Source of the DNA: Cranoglanis bouderius
Lineage: Eukaryota > Chordata > Actinopteri > Siluriformes > Cranoglanididae
Direction of reading: 5' to 3'
DNA: 64,000 bases
Assembly (NCBI GenBank): GCA_023630585.1
Contig: CM042565.1
Location: forward strand, 12,908,013-12,972,012
Shown here piece by piece: positions 27,176 to 38,760 of this stretch; position 1 is the first letter of the stretch, and each line of letters starts with the position of its first letter. The position numbers were made by a program, and so were the translations under genes. The notes below the pieces were generated by a model. The model was not told the DNA's origin, did no database searches, and saw only the letters and a list, made by a program, of their open reading frames with translations.

Positions 27176-28455
27176 TTTTCCCCAACTGATTAACAAGTAA
27201 TTGGTAGTTAAATAGTAAACCACTTTTTTTTAGGACTACACAACTGAAGTGGAAAGATGTCTGACAGCTGAAATGCTAGAAATTAAATGTAAAATTGTGC
27301 TATAGCACCACCAAGAGGCAAATGTGGCTCCACTCATCCTCCTGAACGTGTGTATGTGTGAACATACACCATGGATCTGAGTTCTTAAGACATAGACATA
27401 CTACTTGTGGGCTATGCGCTCACTCCAAACATATCCATTCAAGAATCCATACTTGATCAAGTTTTGTTCAAGAGTAAAGAAGTGAAAAAGAAACAAGATA
27501 ATAACTAACTTACACATTATTTATTAGGATTAGGAATTTTTTTTCCTGATTAAGTTTTCTGATTCTATATCATCAAACACTGTTAGAAAAAAATACAAGG
27601 TTAAATTTTCCTATCAGAAGGCAGAAGCCTTTTAGGACTCATTAACTATCCAATAAATATATACATATTCATATAAATACATATAAATAGAGAGGCATAT
27701 GTTCTGTTTTAGAGTGGAAGAACATTAAGAGATTTGAAGAAGTGTGTGTATACTCTTAGAAAAATTATTCTTTGGATGTTTAATGGTTCTAGTTTTTTTA
27801 TTTTATTTTATTTTTTATTTTTTTAAACTACTTTCTCATCCTGTATCACCTGCATGAATATTCTGTTACCTAATCCATTTATTACCAACTGCACTAATAA
27901 ATTAGATCAATAAACCTAGAACCTTACAGGGTTCTTCAGCATATCCTTAAAGGTTCTATGAGGAACAGAGTTCCAAAGAGGAACTCCTTTAAAAAGCTAG
28001 AACCATTCAGAAACCCTGTATTTTCTACACATGTATATGGGTATATAGATGAAGAAGCATGTTCAGGTTTTGAGCGGAAGGACATTAAATAATTTGAAGA
28101 AGTATACTCTTAGAAAAAAGGGTTACTTAGGTGGTTAATGGTTCTGGATTTAATTAAAAAAAAAGTAAATTAAATGTTCTCTATTTTGTAGATCTCCTCA
28201 TAGAATGTTTAAATGTTCCCTCTTAGAGGAACATACCGAAGAACCCTTAGAGGTGCTAGATTTTATTTTATTTAAATATTAGTGTTGTTGACGGGACATG
28301 GGAGTGATGTGTGTGTGGAGAGTGAAATAAATAACTCTTGAGGAACGCTTTTTGTTTTCTTATAAGAGTGGACTTATTGACCACATCCATGTTACAAATG
28401 CAACATAATGTCAGCAAATAATAGATTTTTAAAAAATAAATAGATCTGCATTTCT

Positions 28456-28564
<109 letters not shown>

Positions 28565-28677
28565 TAAACAACCAAATAAATTAAAATCAAATTTTGTCTA
28601 TTATTCATTTTCTTTGCTGTGATTCTTGTGTTATTGTGATTTTCTCATAACTGTTCTGAGAAACTTTGCGCTTCTCG

Positions 28678-28692
28678 ACAGCAGATGGCGCT
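28678..28692 (+). promoter_or_regulatory. CTCF-like motif
   Basis: acagcagatggcgct matches the CTCF core (CAGCAGATGGCGCT) closely and lies between the two divergent genes. Motif match only. Confidence 0.4.
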
Positions 28693-29689
28693 CGAGGATC
28701 CCTAATTAATTCCATCTGTCAAATCCATCACAGTCAGTGTAGAAAATAAGTGGGTGGTATTTATCAGCTGGACTGACCATAATAACTAATCATTTAAGCA
28801 GTTTTATTGCGTTACTGTTCTGTCTCAGCTGCCCACGTCACCGTTATGGTCATAATACATCAATACATCAATATATACAATACAAATTGATGTAAAAAAA
28901 AAAAAAAAATACAAATACAATAAAAATTTCTCTTCCTTAATGATTCCCGCACAATTAACACATCAACCAAGATCAATTTTTTTTTTTAAATCACTTGTGA
29001 TAAACACATACTCATAAGCTTACACATGAAACAATTGTTAATTCCTTGAAGTCCTCATTTCTAAAATCCACTAAAGTACCAAACATGTCCATAAATGTAA
29101 ATTGTAACTGCCTGACCTTCTCACGGCCCCGAAGAGAAAAACACTGCGCGTCTAATGCTCAGGAGACAGCACATCCAACTGGAGATAAGGATCCAGAATG
29201 AAGCGCTTTGTGGCTCCAGGCCATTCTGAGAAACAGGACAAAATGGGACCTGCAAATCTATGCACATATCTGGTTGTGTTCTGACTCTCTGGGCTCTGTA
29301 AAGTAACCCAAATATGATCTTGTTAGGCTGTGACAGCTCTTTAATATTTTAATATTGTTCTCTCTTTATAGATTTAATTAAAAATGCAGTCGAAGGCGGT
29401 ACCAAAATAACAAGTACTACGACCTAAAGTAAAAATACCCATGACCATAACATGTTGAGCAATGCATTATATCACAAGGATTAATCGATGACAAAATAAA
29501 GATGATATACAGCAAATTATGACACACAAACAATAAGGCAGCTGTATTCATAAATTTTTTTAAAAATTAGGGTGAGTCTTTAATTCTCTACCGGCTTTAT
29601 GCTAGGTTTCCTTTGAATACCAAACATGGTTCTGTCATCTGTCCTTTTGTGTCATTTGTATGACACAATATGTGCTTTTTTTTTTAGGT

Positions 29690-29875
29690 TTTAGGCAGTG
29701 GTAGCTCAATGGTTAAAATGGTCTACTTCTGCTTGGAAGGTTGTTAGTTCAAATCCCAGCACCACCAAGCTGCCACTGCTGGGCCCTTATGAATGGCCCT
29801 TAACCCTCAACTGCTCAGTTGCATAAAAGTAAGTCGCTCTAGATAAGGGTGTCTGCCAAATGCCTTAGTGTGTTG
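29690..29875 (+). mobile_element. tRNA-headed SINE with L2/V-SINE-type tail
   Basis: cagtggtagctcaatggtta head, gttagttcaaatcccagc B-box region, and tcgctctagataagggtgtc tail. Plus orientation. Confidence 0.75.
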
Positions 29876-30406
29876 ACTTTTAGTTTCTTCTCCTCCACTT
29901 TGGAAAAAGAAAAGGATGATAGAATAAATAATCCACCTTGTTCATGTTCATTACACCCACAATTGCATTTCTCATGTACCTTCTCAATCACTGCTGATGA
30001 CGTGTTACAGATGTGCGTGAAAATGATCAGCCTCAAATCTAGGGGGTATGTCACTCTGTGTAATCACCTGAGACGACTGTCACTCATATGCTGTATTAAC
30101 TCTTTTTACCAAAGGCCAAAAAATTGAATTTCCGCCTGTTTTGGGGGAGCCCGTGTTCAGTATTGTATTGTATATCACTCCACAGTAGTGGTTAATGGCT
30201 TATACGAAAGTAGACACTTTAAGAATTTGCAGTTTTTTCTCAAGTATTTCTTTCTTTCTTTTTTCTTTTACCTAGCCTACTAGGTTTAAATGTTATAAAT
30301 TTATCATGGCAGTTGTATACAGTGTTTTACTATTAAAAAAGCTTTAGCTGTGCTGTTTGTTTTTATCTGTATACCAATGTTATTGTTGAGAGGTATGAAT
30401 TGTTTG

Positions 30407-30421
30407 CCCAGCAGGGGGCTC
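30407..30421 (+). promoter_or_regulatory. CTCF-like motif
   Basis: cccagcagggggctc matches the CTCF core in the same orientation as the site at 28678. It lies 1 kb upstream of mast4. Motif match only. Confidence 0.4.
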
Positions 30422-31179
30422 ACACACCTCCACTTTCCCATCATTAAGATACTCTACACACAGGAACCCAACAGTGTCCTGGCCAATCTTATAACTAGTG
30501 GCGATAAAAAAATTCATTTGTTTATACTGAATGAAAATGTCTGATAATGGAATGCCAGTATACTAAATAAAGGGTTAATCTAGTCTGGGCTAGAAAGAAA
30601 TCAGCCCCGTCATTGCTTCGTCATACCATTCGTTGTATTTTTCTTGCGACTGTCGGTGGTGCTGTTGCGCTTGGTTCCACAAAAGTCCAAAATAATCCTT
30701 GGAAATGGGAATGGGCTGTGGTTTGATGGCGACTTAATGGAAAACTCCAACGTGAAAAACAATCTGATGTGTATGGAGTAGATGGAAAATGCTATACTGA
30801 TGTCTTTCTTTTTTCTTTTTTTTTTTTTAATCTTAGAAAGCTCTGCCAGCCAATTTATACCAGCACATCATCCCCTGCTAGTGCAAGTCAGTAGAAGCAA
30901 GATATAGCTTATTTTCTGTTGAAAAAAAAAAAACCCAACAACAATAAATATTACATAACCTTCTACATATTATGATAGGATAGCCTTGTAGTTATACAAA
31001 TAAATATGCAATAAAATGCATATTTACTTTATACGCACTAAAACTACTAATAGGCAAAAAGAGACTTTATGATCTGGACAAGATCCTAAAAACACAATAT
31101 CACATGACCTTAGTGCTTATTGATTTTCAGAGTGTAAACTTTTACAATGCCCAAAGATCACCAGCGTGAGTTACGTCCA

Positions 31180-31405
31180 AAAAGGGGGGGCGTGTCTAAA
31201 TCAGTGTTGGGCGGAGTTTACATTAAACTACCTATACCCGCGTTGGCATTTTTATAGAAGTAACCTAGTGGATGTAGCGTGTCGGAATTTATTCTAACCG
31301 GTGCTTTGCTGTGTGTAAATTCCCATGAAAACAACAACAACACGATGTCCTTTGCAAACACGGAGTAATATTTAAGCTTGAAGTTCTCGAGTTTGGCTCA
31401 TCGCA
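31180..31405 (+). promoter_or_regulatory. mast4: putative mast4 promoter and 5' leader
   Basis: Two GC-box/KLF-type motifs (ggggggcgtgtc near 31185, gggcgga near 31210) lie about 200 bp before the start codon, with no clear TATA box. The leader contains two short upstream ORFs (31325-31375 and 31345-31368), both closed before the main ATG. Confidence 0.4.
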
Positions 31406-31690
31406 ATGGAGGGGGAGCAGGCTGAACGATCCGGGAGCCGAACTTCATCCACTTCCGATACCGACACCGACACCTTGTCCGAGCCGGATTTATGCTGCAA
31501 TTCGGAAGACACTGAATCTGAACCGGAGCATTTGCAGACACACAGTTGTGGAGCTTTACTCACATTACACACCGCCAGACTCGAGCAAAAAGGGAAGCAG
31601 GGCGGCGAGCAAGAATCGGAAAACGACAGCAAACTGGAGAAAATGAGGAATAAAGATGACCACGAAAGCGACGAGGAACAAGACGAAATG
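31406..31690 (+). CDS. mast4: mast4 exon 1: N-terminus of MAST4 kinase
   Basis: ATG at 31406; 95 codons to ATG|gtaaac. The product is Ser/Asp/Glu-rich, with SSTSDTDTDTLSEPDL and a highly acidic DEEQDEM end that leads straight into the next exon, as in vertebrate MAST4 (EEQDEELDHILSPPP type). MAST4 is a cytoplasmic Ser/Thr kinase with kinase and PDZ domains far downstream, outside this window. The start is preceded by in-frame stops and two short upstream ORFs. The assignment rests on the joined protein of exons 1-3. Confidence 0.8.
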
Positions 31691-31904
31691 GTAAACTCAC
31701 GTATGGGTAGAAATGAAATAGCACACTGGCATGTTGAACACATTTTGCTCAGCGTTTCAGTGTTGACAAACTGTGAGGACAGGTGTGTTTCCGAATATAT
31801 CTAAATACCTGTCAGAAATAGCTGCCTAAAGTTTTGTGCTCAAATGTAACCTAATTATCTCGCATGAACTTAATAACTTGCAGTTACCTGTATGAATCGA
31901 CTCC

Positions 31905-32155
31905 ACTATTAATATGAATCGACACAACAATCTCTGTGAATCGACTTCACTATTAGTAGTCTACAGCATATGAATCGACACCACTATCAATATATGAATC
32001 GACACCACCATCTATATGAATCAACACCACTATCAATATATTAATCGACACCAGCATCTATATGAATCGACACTACTGTCGATATGAATCGACACCACCA
32101 TCTATATGAAGCGACACCTCTACCAATATATGAATCGTCTTCACCATCTAAAAAA
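31905..32155. repeat. minisatellite, about 22-24-bp unit (left part)
   Basis: Units of the form tatgaatcgacaccaccatc alternating with tatcaata. The array resumes at 33190-33245 on the far side of a Tc1-like insertion. Confidence 0.85.
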
Positions 32156-32164
32156 AAAACAAAA

Positions 32165-33189
32165 ACAAAAAAAACATAAAACGTAGAACATTTTGTATCA
32201 GACCACCCAATTTTTAGGTGAGCAAAAGTATAGGAACAGATCAGTCTTGAAGTAAATTAAAGTAAATGACACTTAATACTTGGTTACATATCCCTTGCTT
32301 GCAATAATTGAATCAAGCCTGTGACACATTGACATCATAAAACTGTTGGTTTCTTCTTCTGTGATGCTTTTCCAGGCTTTTACTGCGATCTCTTTCAGCT
32401 GTTGTTAGTTTGTACCTTCAGGAGGTGAAATGCTGCTCAACTGAGTTAAGGTCTGGTGATTGTATTAGGCTTGGCCGGTCTAAAACCTTCCACTTTTCCC
32501 CCTGATAAAGTCCTTTGTTGTGTTGGCAGTGTGTGATCATTGTCTTGCTGCATGATAAAATTCCTCCCGATTAATTTAGATGCATTTCTCTGTAAATTGG
32601 CAGACAGAATGTTACTGTAAACTTCTGAATTCATTCTGCTGCTACCATGATGAGCTACATCATCAATAATGATTAGTGAGTGTTCCAGACACAGCCATGC
32701 AAGCCCAAGCCATGACACTTCCTCCACCATGTTTCACAGACGAGCTTGTATGTTTTGGATCATGAGCAGGTCCTTTCTTTCTCCACTCTTTGGCCTTTCC
32801 ATTACTTTGATAGAGGTTAATCTTGGTTCTAGAACTTTTGTGGCTCTTCTCTGTATTTCTTTGCAAATTCCAATCTGGCTTTCTGATTCTTGATGCTGAT
32901 GAGTGGTTTGCATCTTGTGATATGGCCTCTATATTTCTGCTCTCGAAGTCTTCTTCAAACTGTGGATTGTGATACCTTCACCCCTGCCCTGTGGAGGTTG
33001 TTGGTGACATCATTGACTGTTGTTTTTGGGTTTTTCATCACAGCTACATATAAATACCAGGAAATAAAAGCTGAAATTCTAAACGCTCTTCTTATATCCA
33101 TCTTTTGATCTCAAACCCAAATGTCTTCAGTCTACAGCAAAAACAATTGAATGGGCCTTGCCGTTCTAATAGTTTTGGAGGGGACTGTA
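32165..33189 (-). mobile_element. degenerate Tc1-like element inside the minisatellite
   Basis: Minus-strand frames carry KHGGGSVMAWACM, QQDNDHTLPTQ-like and other transposase pieces in shifted frames. Outer ends run from gaccacccaatttttaggtg to gttttggaggggactgtata. A partial copy of the same family lies at 56465-56705. Confidence 0.75.
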
Positions 33190-33245
33190 TAGGAATTGAC
33201 ACCACTATCAATATATGAATCAACACCACCATCTATATGAATTTA
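33190..33245. repeat. minisatellite, right part
   Basis: Two to three further gaatcaacaccaccatctat-type units that continue the array at 31905-32155. Confidence 0.75.
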
Positions 33246-35706
33246 CATAAATAGTTTTGGAAAAGCAGGCCTAAATTTTCAGCTCCCTGTTCCTAAAATG
33301 GTTTACTTCCCTTGTTTTGTATATTTTAAATAAGTTGTTCATAAATATTGCGTTTTGAAAATGAATGAAGAAAAAAACTCATGTGACAGCTGTACTGAAA
33401 ACAACTGTAGAATCCATTACAGGTTTCACTAACTTGCTGTTGGTGTTGTAATGCTACTAATGGTCTTTTGTGTTGAACACTTTGCTTTTAAGAATGTAAA
33501 CGGTCTTTAATGGTGTTTAAAGTGGTCCTTCTGGAATCTGGTGAGCTTATGGCAATGGGAATGGGTTGTGGTTTAATGCTGATTTAATGTACTTAAAGGA
33601 AAACTCCACCCTGAAACACATTACATATGTTTATATTCAAGCATTTGTGGTGTGTTTAGTGATTGTGGTGCTAATTTGTTGGTTGGTGTTGTATTTTTGT
33701 TATTCCTGTGAGAAATTAGCAGTTGTGTGCCATGCCGATGTCACAAAGGGACATTGTTATTGTTATCGCAGTTCCAATGGCGTTTAGTAGGAGAAAATTT
33801 CAGCAGTCTCAAACATAAGGGATAGTTTCAATGTCCGCTCCTAAAAACAAAAACGGACCCTTTTCTCAGTCAACATTTTCTAATGACATTCAGCATCTTA
33901 AAGAGAAATCCAATGTAGAAATCTTGGAGACAGCAAACGCTGGACTCAACGTTTCAGGATGCAATACGACACATTTGCGGCATGAAGAGTTACGGCAGAG
34001 ACTAGGCTAGTTCTTGATCTGTGAGATGTTGAGAGTGATGATGGTGACAGTGGTATTATCATGAAGGTGGAATACCGCTTTGGAACCAAGACTAATTAAT
34101 ATTGTTATTGTGATATTGTATATGTAAATACACTTTCTGGGAGTGTACTAGCTATCTCCAACACTTTTACAACAACAGCCAACTCAGTGGAGTAACAAAT
34201 ATTTACTCTTGTTCCTTTCTTAATTGTTTAGCTTTTGTAATGTAGTTTAGTTCAAAAGTTTGCACACCTTTTCATGTAAAAAAGGTTGCCAGAAGACATT
34301 GTGTGTTTTGGTTTAGCATTACTTTCAGAATATTACCAGAGCTAAATTCCTTCAGCGTCTTTGCCTGTGTTGCCAACTGTAACTTTGCCAGACTGCTTGG
34401 TCAATCTTTGCCCTTTCTTCTTGATTTATCAGTTGTAACCCAGCCAGACTTCTTCTTCTAAACAGGTCTGGAGTCTGGGAGGATCAAGGAAAAACTCATT
34501 TTCTTGTGTAAAAATGGTAAAATGGAGGTTTTTTTTACCTCTATTTACCTCTAGACTTTTGCACACAACTGTATTTTTGCATAAAAACAAGATTGGACTT
34601 GCAATGTTTTTCTTATTATGACTGTTTTGTTAATTGCGATATCTACAGTTAAAAAAAAAAAAGACCTGACATAAGTGTGCCATATGGAAAGCATTGCCTG
34701 AATGTTTTAATCATTTAATTATATGTTTGTTTTTGGTCCCCATGACAGAATGTGTTACAGCATCATTGGTGACCTTATTCGTCACCAATGTCACTGTACC
34801 AGTTTAGACTAGTTTGTCCAGTTGTACTGAGCAATTAAGATCTTAAGCACAGTGCTAATGTGTCTGTTCAGGTGAAAGCTACCTGGCGAGAATTGGAACT
34901 GGACTCATGTTGGCTCACATTTGGCCTGCGCTAAATCATACCTGAGACATGTCAATAGTCCATTTATTTACAACACACCATGCGATGCTTGATAAAATAA
35001 AATGGAAGCTTAAGCTCTGTTCGGAATGGGTTCATTTTACATTAGGAGGTGGGGTAGTCATTTTTGGAAATTTCTGGAAAGAATACACCATATTTTATCT
35101 AATTGACATATCAGTAAAGATTCCATTATATCATGTGGGAAAACAGGTTTTGGACTTTTCCTTATAGGATAAAGATACTCCCAGGAAGAACTCACTCTTT
35201 CCTACTCTCTCAGCAAAATCACACTGAAATCGAGTCGAGTAGAGTAAAATATATGATGACACAGAAGCGATGCTTTAATCGGCGGGGTTTTAGGTTACGT
35301 TATTGGATTCCTAGCACAGGTACAGCCTGTGTTTTGGTCATGTGACTTGCTAATGATCAAGCCCAACTTGCAAAGCCACAGGACCAACAACAAGCACTTT
35401 TAATAATGTTCAAAGCTATTTGAATTAAAATGAGGTGTATGTAGTATGCATGGACAACAATGAGCACATCATGAAGACACTCCCATCTCTGTGATTTACA
35501 CAGCGATCAATTATCCATTATTTAACAGAAATCTTGTCACATCTGAGTAGTACTTTAGGTTGTTATGATCCTCTGTGATGTGATGCGTCTCCATCCCGAG
35601 ATCTTTTGAATCTTTTCTACAGACTGTGTACTTTTTATAGTTAGTGCCTTCCTTTGTGTAACTTTATCACGTAATCTTGCATTATTATCAGAGTATCCAT
35701 GCTTTT

Positions 35707-36218
35707 TGAGTACAAAAGCTTGCATACCCTTAGGACAAAATAAAGGAGACAAAGAAATGTATTTATCTAACAAGACAAGTCTCATCCAGACTGTATTCCC
35801 ACAAAGTGTACCTGGGATAGCTCTGGAACCAACGTGACCCTGACAAGGATAAAGTGGTTATTGATGATGAATGAATAACAATTTATTCTTCTTCCATTAT
35901 TATTATTAGTGGAAGTCTTTTATATCCTCTGAGTAACCTCTTATTTGTAATATTGTCTCTGTTTCTTCTTGACATACTGTATCTGTTATAACTCTGCCAG
36001 ATGTCATAAATGTCTTTTTCTTCTTCTTCTTCTTTTTTTTTCTCTCTCTCTCTTTTTTTTAAAGGGGGCTAGAGACTGATTGGGTAATGGCAAAACTCTA
36101 ACATTTTTCTTCTTGCCACTTTTTTTCTGTTGAACTTTTCGATTACTGTTCAGTTTATCTTCTGTAGATGAATTTTTAAAAAATCCCATGAGGGATACAA
36201 ACTTTTGCACTCGAGCGT
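35707..36218. mobile_element. small non-autonomous DNA element with L2-like insert
   Basis: Ends match those of 845-1247 (cttgcatacccttaggac and gatacaaacttttgcactc). Within it, 35780-35885 is a separate L2-type tail (cgtgaccctgacaaggataa). Confidence 0.4.
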
Positions 36219-37969
36219 TTGAGCATTTAAATTTTTTTTCATCTATTAGTCGATGCTTCAGGAAACTAAACCAGACTTTTTCTTGCATTATCACCAGAGT
36301 TGCATTTAAGCTACAGGTTTAAAAGTTAATATTTACCCCCTTATTGGCCTCTTTGATTGGTTTTACTCTTACCTGATGACAGGTTTTTTTTCTTTTATAC
36401 CATTTTAATGATGCTTTGCTAATTCTATGTACAATTTACTTGGTTTTACACTCAACCATCTTGCAAGACAGTGGATGTTTACACATTAATTCTAGATAAA
36501 TAGTTTTAGAATTTGGTGATTTATTGTACGACCTGGATATATATATATTTGGGCGGGGGGGAAAGGTAACATTTAATTCCCCAAATACAAAATCCATATA
36601 AGCATCATAGAATCAAGTGGCGTGATCGCACGAGGTGACACAATTTACAAATGGACACGCAGTGTAACATCTCTTTCCTTTCCACTGTGGGATTTTAATA
36701 TGTATATAAATTAGAAAAGAACCAATGGGTTAAACATTGTACTGAATTATAATGTCAAACTATAAAAAAAATTTTTTAAAAAAAACTAACATAATTAAAT
36801 ATTTTGCTTCAGTTGTTATGTGTGCATGCAAACATTTTCATCAGTCCGATCGAATTCATTCTGATCGCAGTTTCCGAATGAACGGGTTATACAGTACGTA
36901 TCCGAAACTCCAAACTCTGTAGACAATCTTCATTTATAGGCACGTTCCAAAGTTATGCTCATACGTGGAGTGATGTTTGGCACCAATTTTACGGTAACAA
37001 CACTAAGCAAGTACTGTGTCTTTTTAATCACACTTCTGCCACATCAAAACATCGTCCGAGTGTGATTATTTTAAATGGAAAGTGAGAGCATTTGTGACCA
37101 CAGCAGAGTTGCTCAACATTTCATATTTTCCTGAGATTCAGGAACCGGGATGCTCTGCTTGTTGAAAACAACATAAAATGCACATTATCTGTCTAAGCCT
37201 TTATTTATCTTCTAATGTTACCAACATAGAAGGACATAAGGAATAACTACACTGGTTTTAACCTTTTTTTTTTTTTGCCAGATGAAACATTGAGGTCAAT
37301 TCTCATCCTGTATCTGCCTCAAAATGTAACTTTGATGCCCATCCAACCTCCAAACAATTATTTTAAATAGATTAAAATCTGAAACACTGTGTAGCATCGT
37401 GACCCAAACAGACATGCATAGGACGTACACGCTCATTGCGATAGTGAAAATAATTAGACACAAAGGTTTACAAAGGTTTACACGTTCAGATAGAAATTTG
37501 TTCACTCTTTTCAGGTCTACTGAGGTGTATATATTAATATCAGATTATTAACAGATTACTAGGCTGCATGTAAACATAGCTGTAGTGATCGTGTTGTATT
37601 ACTATTTGTTTTTAGAGCTGGTTATTTCCCATGTAGTGACTTCTTTAAACAGTGGGTAGAGTTTTTTCCTCCGACCGCCTTTATGTGAGTTTGCTGGTCC
37701 TGTTTTTAAATAGTTCCCCTCACTTTTCTCTTGTCCCTCCTGAATGGTGATCTAAATAAGAGAGGACATTGTAGCACAGAGCAGAGACACTGCTTCTTTT
37801 TCCTTCCTCGAGCTCAGTGAAGGTTCACTTTGCTCAAGTGATTATTTTATGGCATCTATTTCCACCCAATGATTGCTGTTTCCACAGACTTTATAAATGG
37901 GGAAGTATATGGAGAAATAGTGTTGTCATGATGCCAAAGCTTTGTCTTTAATACTGATTTTGTACTGTA

Positions 37970-38760
37970 ATACTGGTACAAAAGTGCTACTTGTAATTTG
38001 TAATAAAAAACAAAATGAAAATTATGATTAAAATTTGCACTTGAAATGTTGTAATTTGATAAACAATTAAATTGTAAATAAAAATTGTATTTGTAATAAA
38101 AAAAAATAGAGTATATGATGAATAAAATATATGTAGGGTATATAATGTATAAAATAGGGTATATAATGAAAAATAGCAAAAGCTTAATTTAAATGGAAAA
38201 ATGTAAAAAAAAAAAAAAAAAAAAAAAAGTACCTGAAAATTGCACTTTGTAGTTTTCAAATTGCAAAAACAATATAAATGTATAAATAACATCATATATC
38301 TAAAATAATATATTCAAATAAAAATACAAAGCAATAATATAATATGAAAATGTAAGAATTTAAAATTTGTAATTGAAAATTATATTTTTTGTATTTGAAA
38401 AATAAAAAATTCAAAGAATGTCAATTTAATTTGAGTTTAGTTTTGATTTTAGTTGAAGAATTACATATATAAAAAATGTGAATTGCAATATAAAAATGTA
38501 AAAATTGTACAATAAAAAATTGTAAAAGAAATTGTAATTGAAAATTGTATTTTTTATTTGAAACATTAAAAAAGAATCTATTTAAATGGGAAAAAAATTA
38601 CTTAAAAAATTGCATTTGAAAATTGTATTTTGTTATTAGAAAAATTGAAATAGAAACATTTTAACATTTTAAATGCCAGTAAAAATGTTAACTTGTAATC
38701 GAAGATATGAAAAGAGGAGGCTGTAAAAAATAGAAAAGAAAAATTGCAGTTAAACATAGC
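37970..38760. repeat. A-rich low-complexity block with recurring words
   Basis: Very AT-rich. Words such as ttgtaattgaaaattgtatt recur irregularly, as in a decayed short tandem repeat. Contains a poly-A of about 24. Confidence 0.6.

Noticed and set aside
31372..31743. Minus-strand frame of 123 residues opposite mast4 exon 1
   Set aside because: Shadow of the mast4 coding exon, whose identity is fixed by its continuation in exons 2 and 3.
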